Source: RBG-13-33-26 sp964430085 (GTDB lineage: Archaea > Nanobdellota > Nanobdellia > Pacearchaeales > GW2011-AR1). From it: DNA of 6,508 nt. The stretch covers positions 1-6,508 of the forward strand of contig CAYSES010000023.1 of assembly GCA_964430085.1 (NCBI GenBank), written 5' to 3'. Made by a program: the position numbers and the translations under genes. The notes beneath the pieces were generated by a model that worked only from the letters and a program-made list of their open reading frames with translations, did not search any database and had not been told where the DNA came from. Every line of letters begins with the position of its first letter. Position 1 is the first letter of the stretch. This document shows positions 1-5,617 of this stretch, piece after piece.

Positions 1-46
1 TTTTATATAAGTTTTAAATTTCATTTTTGTTAAAATTTAATCAAAG

Positions 47-2035
47 CTATACTAGGATATTTATCCCATTTTCATCAACCCTCAATTCAGCATTTGAAGT
101 TGATACATTCATAGTTCCATTGATCTCCAACTTATATATTGGTGAAAATGTCCCTATCCCAACATTACTTGAATTTGCGTATAATATCCCAGAAACATTT
201 AATGCAGTTACAGAGTTTGCTATTTCCAATGAATAAGCAGGATTTGAAGTCCCTATTCCAACATAAGCAGTTTCATTATAAATATTTGAACCATTTGAGT
301 CCCAAAAGTTTGATAATCCACTTTGCGAAATTGAGAGATTGGCGATCTGTGAAACAGTTAAATTTGTTGCATAAAGATAACTTCCATTCCATAAACCATT
401 AAAGTATTTTGCTGTAGTTATATTTTGGGAAGCATTTAAAACTCCATTTGGATTAATCCTGAAACTTTCTAAATTATTTGTTGCAAAAATAATTGGAAGA
501 TTTTCATAAAGCCAGAACAAAAAAGAATTTCCTGTGTACATACTAAGTTTAATTCCATCTGTGCTTCCTCCCCCCGTATCTGCATTTGCCATTCTTATAG
601 TAGATTCATCATTTGGAGTTGATTCATAAAGATATAATTCTCCTGAACCAGTTCCTCCTATATTTATTCCCCCCTCTGAAAAAATTCCATTTGCAGGAGC
701 AGAAGTTCCAGTAGTCAAAGCACTTATTATTGCTAATCCCCCCCCATAAATATCAAGAAGATTAGAAGGAGTTTTAGTACCTATTCCAACAGCTTTTGTA
801 GTATCATTATAAATATTTGAACCATTTGAGCCCCAATAATTTGATAACTCTGATTGAGAAATTGAAAGATTGGCGATCTGTGAAGCTGTCACATTATATA
901 ATTCTTGAATGTTTTTTGTTGTATTAATTGAATTAATCAAGTTAGTTTCATTATAAGCGGTTATATCAATTCCACTTAAAATCAATGTCCCATTAGAATG
1001 AATATCCCCCGAAACATACAAATTATTCCATCTGGCTGATGAATTGCCCAAATCAAATTGATTATCAAAAGCAGGAATCATAGACCCATTAACATTCAAA
1101 TTCGTTATTGATAAAGAACTTATATTATATACATATACAGTTTGAGCATAGAGATCTCCTCCTATAATACTAACCCCCCCTGTTAACCAACCATTATTAA
1201 AATCAACATCAGCAAAATTCATATTTGTCCCATTTATTAAATTTTGAACATTTGCTGTTGTATTGATTGAACTTATATTAGAGATCATAGAATTAATTGA
1301 ATTTTCATAAGTTTCATTATAAGTTGAATAAATCCCCGTATCATTTAGAAGTTCCTGAATATTTTTTGTATTATTAAGTACTGTTGAATTAAGAACAAAA
1401 GAATCATGAAAATCTGTAAAACTAAAGTCCCCGCTTCCGGAAATACCAGTTAATAAACTCCCATCACCAATAAAATAATTCGCAGTCACATTCCCTGTAG
1501 TATTAATATTGCCGCTTCCATTTATCTTTCCTGTAAAATCAATATCTTGAACAAATAAACTTGTTATCCTTGTTACTAAATCACCAAGAAAAGAAAAAAA
1601 TCCTGTTGAAGAAGTAATATTTTTTCCTGTTAAATCAATATTAGAATCATTTATAATCCCTTCTGCAGAAACATTCTTAGCTACAAAAGAGTATGGTGTC
1701 CTTGCAATTTTTGAAGCATTAACCAAAGTTCCGTCTCTATAAAAACAAAGCCAATACTGGTCGGAATAATTTAAATTAACATCCTCCAGGTAATAAGACA
1801 CTATCCCCCTAGAATTTGTTGTTAAGGTGGAAAAATTTGAGTAAACAACATCACTACATCCAGAATCAGTTGTTATATTAAATTCAAATTTGAAGGTTCC
1901 AGATATAATATCATCAGAAGCATTTACTGTTTGAATATTTACATGGAGATTATCTGCAATTGATTCTGTTGAGACAAAACTAATTATAAAAATTAATAAG
2001 ATGGTAAATAAGATAAATTCCCCCCTCTTTTTCAT
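47..2035 (-). CDS. Secreted tail-fibre-like, sequon-rich surface protein
   Basis: A 662-residue protein of unknown exact function, probably a cell-surface or extracellular fibre. It begins with a signal peptide: MKKR, then a hydrophobic stretch at about residues 7-21. Residues 80-120 resemble the module found at the N-terminus of bacterial and phage fibre-like proteins, where a 'QYWL' strand is followed by a 'PYxFxAxxV' strand. Then come GDGSLLTGIS (190-199), a DLGxxxxRWxNLYVxGxI strand (328-345), and three 'VGIGTxxPxxxLxI' units (about 416, 592 and 625), a hallmark of trimeric tail-fibre shafts. Asn-rich segments with recurring NIQEL-type motifs (221-268, 366-382) could be coiled coils. I count about 39 N-X-S/T sequons, but none at 411-533. 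There is no C-terminal peptidase S74 chaperone and no visible transmembrane anchor at the end. The ATG has no Shine-Dalgarno and lies about 25 bases after a TATA box, so translation is probably leaderless. The reading frame and secretion are secure; the role is inferred. Confidence 0.85.
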   Translation of the reverse strand: MKKRGEFILFTILLIFIISFVSTESIADNLHVNIQTVNASDDIISGTFKFEFNITTDSGCSDVVYSNFSTLTTNSRGIVSYYLEDVNLNYSDQYWLCFYRDGTLVNASKIARTPYSFVAKNVSAEGIINDSNIDLTGKNITSSTGFFSFLGDLVTRITSLFVQDIDFTGKINGSGNINTTGNVTANYFIGDGSLLTGISGSGDFSFTDFHDSFVLNSTVLNNTKNIQELLNDTGIYSTYNETYENSINSMISNISSINTTANVQNLINGTNMNFADVDFNNGWLTGGVSIIGGDLYAQTVYVYNISSLSITNLNVNGSMIPAFDNQFDLGNSSARWNNLYVSGDIHSNGTLILSGIDITAYNETNLINSINTTKNIQELYNVTASQIANLSISQSELSNYWGSNGSNIYNDTTKAVGIGTKTPSNLLDIYGGGLAIISALTTGTSAPANGIFSEGGINIGGTGSGELYLYESTPNDESTIRMANADTGGGSTDGIKLSMYTGNSFLFWLYENLPIIFATNNLESFRINPNGVLNASQNITTAKYFNGLWNGSYLYATNLTVSQIANLSISQSGLSNFWDSNGSNIYNETAYVGIGTSNPAYSLEIANSVTALNVSGILYANSSNVGIGTFSPIYKLEINGTMNVSTSNAELRVDENGINILV
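274..353 (-). repeat. 80-bp intragenic direct repeat, copy B
   Basis: This copy encodes SQIANLSISQSGLSNFWDSN followed by GSNIYNE (residues 562-588 of the surface protein). It matches 805-884 at roughly 70 of 80 bases by eye. The first 26 and last 16 bases are identical, so the two copies come from a duplication. It directly precedes, in coding direction, the second VGIGT unit. Confidence 0.85.
738..745 (-). repeat. G8 homopolymer tract inside the surface-protein gene
   Basis: Eight consecutive C on the plus strand are G8 in the coding strand, encoding Gly431-Gly433. The same gene has a G7 at 1174-1180 (Gly286-Gly287), and G6 tracts at 2020-2025 (codons 4-6), 669-674 and 570-575. Such runs are rare by chance in DNA of roughly 30% GC. 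Slippage here would truncate the product; phase variation is a hypothesis, not shown. Confidence 0.7.
805..884 (-). repeat. 80-bp intragenic direct repeat, copy A
   Basis: This copy encodes SQIANLSISQSELSNYWGSN followed by GSNIYND (residues 385-411 of the surface protein). The homologous copy lies 531 bases away at 274-353, in the same orientation. Between the two copies sits a compositionally different, sequon-free module. Homologous recombination between them would delete or duplicate 531 bases, exactly 177 codons, and so keep the frame. Confidence 0.85.
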
Positions 2036-2054
2036 TATAATTTTAATGTTTAGA

Positions 2055-2064
2055 TATTTATAAA
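2055..2064 (-). promoter_or_regulatory. TATA box of the surface-protein gene
   Basis: The minus strand reads TTTATAAATA, a good archaeal TATA box. Its centre is about 25 bases upstream of the ATG at 2035, so transcription should begin at or next to the start codon. No Shine-Dalgarno is present, which fits a leaderless mRNA. Confidence 0.7.
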
Positions 2065-2074
2065 GTTTATTAGA

Positions 2075-2100
2075 ATGTAGCGTAAAATTTTACCTTACAT
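2075..2100. promoter_or_regulatory. 26-bp palindrome, candidate regulator site
   Basis: The core GTAAAATTTTAC (2082-2093) is a perfect 12-bp palindrome. Extending outward, ATGTA and TACAT also pair, giving 11 of 13 matches per arm over 26 bp. It starts about 11 bp upstream of the TATA box of the surface-protein gene, beyond the expected BRE, a position typical for activator binding in archaea. It has no loop, so a DNA-binding dimer is more likely than an RNA hairpin. The binding protein is unknown. Confidence 0.5.
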
Positions 2101-2132
2101 AAAGTATATAGACGGAGAATTCAGAATAATTA

Positions 2133-2253
2133 TGAGCCTGCACGGATTTGAACCGTGGACCCCTGCCTTTCTCAGAGAATCTAAGATTTATGCAATTCTA
2201 ACGAATTACATTCATATAAGAGCAGTGCTCTGACCAGACTGAGCTACAGGCTC
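2133..2253 (-). tRNA. tRNA-Ile(UAU), intron-containing
   Basis: On the minus strand a full cloverleaf folds after removal of an intron. Acceptor arms GAGCCTG (2253-2247) and CAGGCTC (2140-2134) pair perfectly, with discriminator A at 2133. The D stem is GCTC/GAGC with GG in the loop. The anticodon stem is CTGCT/GGCAG with one G-T pair, and the T arm is CACGG-TTCAAAT-CCGTG. The loop starts C32 T33, giving anticodon TAT at 2218-2216 and A37 at 2215. Mature length is 75 bases and CCA is not encoded. UAU would read the Ile codon AUA. Most archaea instead read AUA with a CAU-anticodon tRNA modified to agmatidine, so this is unusual. U12-A23, A37 and discriminator A fit isoleucine identity. The cloverleaf is secure; the anticodon depends on the intron boundary. 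Confidence 0.88.
2169..2214 (-). other. 46-nt tRNA intron at position 37/38
   Basis: The predicted splice structure pairs loop bases C32-T33-T34-A35 (2220-2217) with intron bases TGAG (2174-2171), one pair being G-T. A three-base bulge AAA (2170-2168) lies on the 3' side and TAT (2216-2214) on the 5' side. Cutting after the second base of each bulge gives 37/38 junctions. Inside, GAAT (2213-2210) pairs with ATTC (2180-2177), leaving two extra bases, so the motif is a relaxed bulge-helix-bulge. The intron also holds a hairpin with perfect AATTC/GAATT arms and a GTTA loop (2207-2194). Confidence 0.8.
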
Positions 2254-2277
2254 ATTTAGATTTAGAAATTTTTAATC

Positions 2278-2286
2278 TATTTAAAA
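2278..2286 (-). promoter_or_regulatory. TATA box for tRNA-Ile
   Basis: The minus strand reads TTTTAAATA, centred about 29 bases upstream of the tRNA 5' end, so the transcript would start two or three bases before the mature tRNA. It sits back to back with the tRNA-Glu promoter in the 99-base gap between the two tRNA genes. Confidence 0.55.
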
Positions 2287-2321
2287 TTTCTTATTGTTGG
2301 ATATCTTTCCTCTACAAAAGA

Positions 2322-2330
2322 TTTTTAAGG
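2322..2330 (+). promoter_or_regulatory. TATA-like box for tRNA-Glu
   Basis: TTTTTAAGG is centred about 27 bases before the tRNA-Glu 5' end, the expected archaeal spacing. It is a weaker match to the TATA consensus than the other boxes in the window. Confidence 0.5.
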
Positions 2331-2352
2331 AAAATAAATCTCTCTTTGATAC

Positions 2353-2425
2353 GCCCCGTTAGTCTAGAGGCCAAGGACACAGCCCTTTCAAGGCTGAAAC
2401 CCGGGTTCGAATCCCGGACGGGGCA
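2353..2425 (+). tRNA. tRNA-Glu(UUC)
   Basis: A complete 73-base intronless tRNA. Acceptor GCCCCGT (2353-2359) pairs fully with ACGGGGC (2418-2424), discriminator A at 2425. The anticodon stem CAGCC/GGCTG encloses the loop CTTTCAA, with anticodon TTC at 2387-2389, reading GAA and GAG. The T arm is CCGGG-TTCGAAT-CCCGG. CCA is not encoded. The gene is much richer in GC than its surroundings, as expected for a structured RNA in an AT-rich genome. It ends on the base next to the stop codon of the convergent AMMECR1 gene, so any 3' trailer is antisense to that gene. Confidence 0.97.
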
Positions 2426-2971
2426 TTATTCTTTGATACTTTCAGCTCTATAAAAATAGATTTCAGAATTTTTCCATGAATCTTTCTCAAGCCCTGCTTT
2501 CACACTTAAATGCTCTAAAAAATTGATTTTGTCAGGAATTTCTTTCCAAACTTGAGGCAAAAAAGTAGAAGAGTTAAATCCCTTTTTTAATATAAGCCCC
2601 ATTTTTTTATCAATTTTTTCTAAAAGTTGTTTATCATTCTTAAAAATAATTTTCTTTGGAGAAGATAAAATAGAGATTTCTATTTTAATCTTAGAAAGTT
2701 CATTTTTTTCTAAGGGGGGAAATCTAGGATCATCAAAGGCAGCATGAACTGCATTTTCTACAATATCTTTCCATAATTCCTGATGAGGATATAAGCTTCC
2801 AATACATCCCCTCAATTCATTATTTTCCGTTAATGTAACAAAACTTGCTTTTTTCTCTGAATATTTTTTCATTATATCCTCAGAAACCTTGAATTTTTTA
2901 TTATTTAATTTAAATTCAATTGCTTTCCTTGCCAAAGGTAAAAGTTCATTATACATTGCCAACATAAACAT
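2426..2971 (-). CDS. amrA: AMMECR1 domain protein (AmmeMemoRadiSam protein A)
   Basis: A cytosolic protein of the AMMECR1 family, usual length about 190-200 residues against 181 here, so near complete. The family signature LRGCIGS lies at residues 53-59, with the conserved cysteine at 56. NAVHAAFDDPRFPPL (73-87) is the second hallmark. The C-terminal FLPQVWKEIPD and FLEHLSVKAGL segments (137-161) are also typical. The molecular activity of the family is unsettled. The gene follows amrS and overlaps it by 23 bases if the first ATG (2971) is used. A start at the ATG at 2956, giving MYNELLPLARKA, agrees better with where family proteins begin and cuts the overlap to 8 bases; no clear Shine-Dalgarno decides. 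The overlap implies translational coupling to amrS. The stop TAA abuts the 3' end of tRNA-Glu. Confidence 0.95.
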   Translation of the reverse strand: MFMLAMYNELLPLARKAIEFKLNNKKFKVSEDIMKKYSEKKASFVTLTENNELRGCIGSLYPHQELWKDIVENAVHAAFDDPRFPPLEKNELSKIKIEISILSSPKKIIFKNDKQLLEKIDKKMGLILKKGFNSSTFLPQVWKEIPDKINFLEHLSVKAGLEKDSWKNSEIYFYRAESIKE

Positions 2972-3809
2972 AATTTAAATATTTCTTTCCGATTTTTTCT
3001 GCTTTTGCTAATGTTGAAACAGGGGTTATCTTTTTATCCATCATTTTATGCATTGGAAAAAATCTTGAAATATGCCAAGGGATATCTTTGTCAATAGATG
3101 CAATAAATTTAGCCATTTGTTCAAATTCTTTTTCAGAATCATTTTCTCCAGGTATTATTAGCGTGGTTAACTCAATGTGAATTCCTTTTTTATGGGCTCT
3201 TTTGATAGTTTCCAAAACTGGTTCTAATCTCCCTCCACAAATTTTCCTGTAAAATTCGTCCCTAAATGACTTGAGATCAATATTCATTGCATCAATGTAA
3301 TCAGCAATATAATCAAATGATTCTTTTGTAAAAAACCCATTTGTAACTAATACATTTTTGAGTTTTTTCTTTTTTGCAATCTTCGCGATATCCTTTATAA
3401 ATTCTATGAAAATTGCTGGTTCGTTATAAGTATAAGAAATGCTTTTGCATTTGGATTTTATTGCTTTTTCAACAATTTCGTTTGGGCTAATATCTTCTCC
3501 AAAAATTATTCTTTCTTTTGGAGTTTGGGATATTTCAAAATTTTGACAAAAACCGCATCTAAAATTACATCCAACTGTACCAACAGAAAAACTATTTGTT
3601 CTCGGAAGAAAATTATATAAAGGTTTTTTCTCTATGGGATCTACATTCATTGCAGCAATTTTCCCATAAACAAGCAGATATAATTTATTTTTTATATTTT
3701 TTCTAACACCACAAATACCAGTTTTTCCTTCAGAAATAAGACATCTTTGGGCGCAGGCAAAACATCTTAATTTATTTTTTTCTTTTTTATATAAATCACA
3801 CTCTCTCAT
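2949..3809 (-). CDS. amrS: Radical SAM protein AmrS, C-terminally short
   Basis: A radical SAM protein of the AmmeMemoRadiSam type. The N-terminus has the family's cysteine cluster (C16, C19, C23, C33, ending CGVR), followed by VYGKIAAMNVDPIEKKPLYNFLP (48-69 region). The SAM-binding [4Fe-4S] motif is C81-NFR-C85-GF-C88. SYTYNEPAIFIEF (125-137), VTNGFF (155-160), MNIDLKSF (175-182) and IIPGENDSE (218-226) follow the family pattern along the partial TIM barrel. Family members as I recall them run to about 330-340 residues and continue after 'YVYVGN' into a tail with two CPxCG-like pairs. Here translation stops at VYVGNV (residue 286), and the next gene's start codons overlap the end. Substrate and reaction are unknown for the family. 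It is the first gene of the amrS-amrA operon, divergent from the antiporter operon. No Shine-Dalgarno is obvious; the start fits a leaderless mRNA. Confidence 0.95.
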   Translation of the reverse strand: MRECDLYKKEKNKLRCFACAQRCLISEGKTGICGVRKNIKNKLYLLVYGKIAAMNVDPIEKKPLYNFLPRTNSFSVGTVGCNFRCGFCQNFEISQTPKERIIFGEDISPNEIVEKAIKSKCKSISYTYNEPAIFIEFIKDIAKIAKKKKLKNVLVTNGFFTKESFDYIADYIDAMNIDLKSFRDEFYRKICGGRLEPVLETIKRAHKKGIHIELTTLIIPGENDSEKEFEQMAKFIASIDKDIPWHISRFFPMHKMMDKKITPVSTLAKAEKIGKKYLNYVYVGNV

Positions 3810-3830
3810 TAATAAAGTTAGATAAAAGAA

Positions 3831-3838
3831 TTTAATAA
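3831..3838 (-). promoter_or_regulatory. Possible TATA box for amrS-amrA
   Basis: The minus strand reads TTATTAAA, centred about 25 bases before the amrS ATG (3809), which would make that mRNA leaderless. A second AT-rich stretch at 3821-3830 lies too close to the start. The match is modest. Confidence 0.4.
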
Positions 3839-3856
3839 TCTTACCAAGTCAGAAGT

Positions 3857-3864
3857 TTTTTATA
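3857..3864 (+). promoter_or_regulatory. TATA box for antiporter-memo operon
   Basis: TTTTTATA centred near 3861 predicts transcription from about 3886, just before or within the Shine-Dalgarno of the antiporter gene, giving a very short leader. The promoter shares a 90-base gap with that of amrS, transcribed the other way. Confidence 0.5.
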
Positions 3865-3887
3865 GTAAAATCTATTACTAAATAAAA

Positions 3888-3891
3888 GAGG
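3888..3891 (+). promoter_or_regulatory. Shine-Dalgarno of the antiporter gene
   Basis: GAGG, in the purine-rich run AGAGGAAGAG, ends 8 bases before the ATG at 3900 and fits the archaeal 16S rRNA 3' end. This fixes the start and contrasts with the apparently leaderless genes nearby. Confidence 0.65.
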
Positions 3892-3899
3892 AAGAGATA

Positions 3900-5615
3900 A
3901 TGGACATATTTATTCAACTTGCAATAATCCTGTTTACAGCTTTTATTGTTTCGTATATAATGAAGATTTTCAAACAGCCAGTAATCATTGGTTATATTCT
4001 TGCAGGGATAGTAATAGCATTTATACTAAGCCTAGGAGTTATAGGAATTACTGTTTCTACAGATATTCTTGATTTTTTTTCTGAATTGGGGATAGCATTT
4101 CTATTGTTTATAGTAGGATTACATTTAAATCCAAAAGTCATAAAAGAAGTTGGATTTGCCTCCCTTATTATAGGATTAGCTCAGATAATTCTAACATTCG
4201 GCATAGGATTTTTGGTATCATTAGAATTGCTTGGATTTGATGTTATAACTTCTTCCTATGTAGGAATTGCTATAGCATTCAGTAGCACAATTATAATTAT
4301 GAAACTTTTGTCTGATGAAAAGAACATTGAATCTTTACCAGGAAAAATTTCTACAGGAATTTTGATTCTCCAAGATTTAGTTGCCATCGGGGTATTGATG
4401 TTTATATCCTCTCCTAATGGAACCAGTTTTAGTTCTCTTGCATTAAGAAACCTAGTTGGGGGAGCTGTGTTAATTGCAGTGGTTTTTACAGCAGGATTTT
4501 TGTTTCTTCCCAAATTAACAAGAAAAATTGCAAAGTCACAAGAGTTGTTGTTTTTATTTTCAATAACATGGGCATTTGTAATCGCTGCATTATTTAGTTA
4601 CTTAGGTTTTTCTATTGAAATTGGGGCATTAGTAGCAGGAGTTTCTCTTTCAATCTCTCCGTATAGCACAGAGATGAGCTCTAAGATCAGACCGCTTCGT
4701 GATTTTTTCTTAATAATCTTTTTTATAATTCTGGGATTAAATGTTCAAATTTCAAATATGGGTGGGATAATTATTAATGCACTTATCCTGTCAGCCATTG
4801 TTCTGTTTATCAAACCATTAATTTTAATGATATTCATGGCTCTGTTTAAATATACAAAAAGAACCAATTTTATTGTAGGAACAACCTTAGCACAGATTTC
4901 TGAATTCTCATTGATTATATTAGCATTGGGTGTCTCTCTTGGTCAAATATCAAGAGAGATACTCTCTACCTTAACACTAACAGGGATAATAACAATCACA
5001 ATTTCGACTTATATGATCATTTATTCTAATAAGTTCTATAAGAAAATGGAAAAGATAGTTTCAATTTTCGAGAGAAAAGATATAAAAGTAAATAAAAAAA
5101 TAAAAAAAGAATACGACGCTATCCTCTTTGGATATAACAGGATTGGGTTTAATATTTTACGATCTTTAAAAAAAATAAGAAAAAAATATATTGTTGTTGA
5201 TTTTAATCCAGATACAATTTCTGATCTTTCAAAAGTAAGAATCCCCTGCGTATATGGTGATATGTTTGATTCAGATTTCCTTGAAGAATTGCCTTTAGAT
5301 AAAATAAATCTTGCAATTTCAACTGTTCCAGATTTCGAAGCTAATCTCTTATTGATAGAAACAATCAGACTTGTAAACAACAAAGCAATAATAATTGTAA
5401 GAGCTCATCAGATCAATGAAGCTTTAGAACTTTATAAAAAAGGAGCTGATTATGTTTTAACCCCCCATTTTCTTGGAGGGGAATATGTTGCTAAGATGAT
5501 TAAGGATTTAAGGATAAATCAAGATAAATACAAGGATGAAAAAGAAAAACATATAAAAATGTTAACGGAAATGTTAAAAAAAGGACACGAACATCCAAAG
5601 ATTGAAAGGAATTAG
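3900..5615 (+). CDS. KefB-like CPA2 cation:proton antiporter with RCK_N domain
   Basis: A membrane exchanger of the CPA2 (Kef/NapA-like) family with a cytosolic NAD-binding regulatory domain, likely moving K+ or Na+ against protons. Residues 1-375 are almost continuous hydrophobic segments, roughly 12-13 helices. Family landmarks are GIAFLLFIVGLHLNP (64-78), SSTIIIMKLL (128-137), the ion-site pair Q158-D159 in LILQDLVAI, GALVAGVSLS (242-251), RPLRDFFLIIFFIILGL (264-280) and QISEFSLII (332-340). Residues 404-540 form a Rossmann TrkA-N/RCK_N domain. Its glycine loop is GYNRIG (411-416), with Asn where GxGxxG usually has the second Gly. D434 ends strand 2, as in NAD(H) binders. A YGD follows at 452-454. 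There is no RCK_C domain; the protein ends in a charged tail. Q-D is typical of KefB/KefC rather than the D-D of electrogenic NapA. It heads an operon with memo, 2 bases downstream. Ion specificity cannot be read from sequence. Confidence 0.95.
   Translation: MDIFIQLAIILFTAFIVSYIMKIFKQPVIIGYILAGIVIAFILSLGVIGITVSTDILDFFSELGIAFLLFIVGLHLNPKVIKEVGFASLIIGLAQIILTFGIGFLVSLELLGFDVITSSYVGIAIAFSSTIIIMKLLSDEKNIESLPGKISTGILILQDLVAIGVLMFISSPNGTSFSSLALRNLVGGAVLIAVVFTAGFLFLPKLTRKIAKSQELLFLFSITWAFVIAALFSYLGFSIEIGALVAGVSLSISPYSTEMSSKIRPLRDFFLIIFFIILGLNVQISNMGGIIINALILSAIVLFIKPLILMIFMALFKYTKRTNFIVGTTLAQISEFSLIILALGVSLGQISREILSTLTLTGIITITISTYMIIYSNKFYKKMEKIVSIFERKDIKVNKKIKKEYDAILFGYNRIGFNILRSLKKIRKKYIVVDFNPDTISDLSKVRIPCVYGDMFDSDFLEELPLDKINLAISTVPDFEANLLLIETIRLVNNKAIIIVRAHQINEALELYKKGADYVLTPHFLGGEYVAKMIKDLRINQDKYKDEKEKHIKMLTEMLKKGHEHPKIERN
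5605..5610 (+). promoter_or_regulatory. Shine-Dalgarno of memo, inside the antiporter gene
   Basis: AAAGGA ends 7 bases before the memo ATG and overlaps the last codons of the antiporter. Together with the 2-base gap between the genes, this supports translational coupling. Confidence 0.55.
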
Positions 5616-5617
5616 AA

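Noticed and set aside
1..46. Terminator or promoter at the left edge
   Set aside because: TATATAA-like bases occur, but no gene within the window uses them and no clear T-run follows the surface-gene stop.
27..402. Two plus-strand open frames (27-236 and 139-402)
   Set aside because: They lie antisense inside the surface-protein gene, show no recognisable motif, and are explained by its composition.
274..884. CRISPR array
   Set aside because: There are only two imperfect copies, 531 bases apart, both coding; no regular spacers exist.
2133..2253. Split tRNA, pseudo-tRNA or frame-broken tRNA
   Set aside because: All stems pair once a 46-nt intron with a splice-like fold is removed, so an intron is the simpler reading.
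2800..2950. Frameshift hiding the AmrS C-terminal tail
   Set aside because: The sequence after the stop is already used by a clear AMMECR1 N-terminus, and I saw no CPxCG-like pairs in the other frames.
3863..3880. Inverted repeat TAGTAA/TTACTA between the antiporter TATA box and its Shine-Dalgarno
   Set aside because: Six-base AT-rich arms with a six-base spacer are too likely by chance here; it is kept only as a weak operator idea.
4256..5383. Two minus-strand open frames (4256-4513 and 5036-5383)
   Set aside because: They are antisense to conserved antiporter motifs and the RCK domain; nothing suggests they are real genes.
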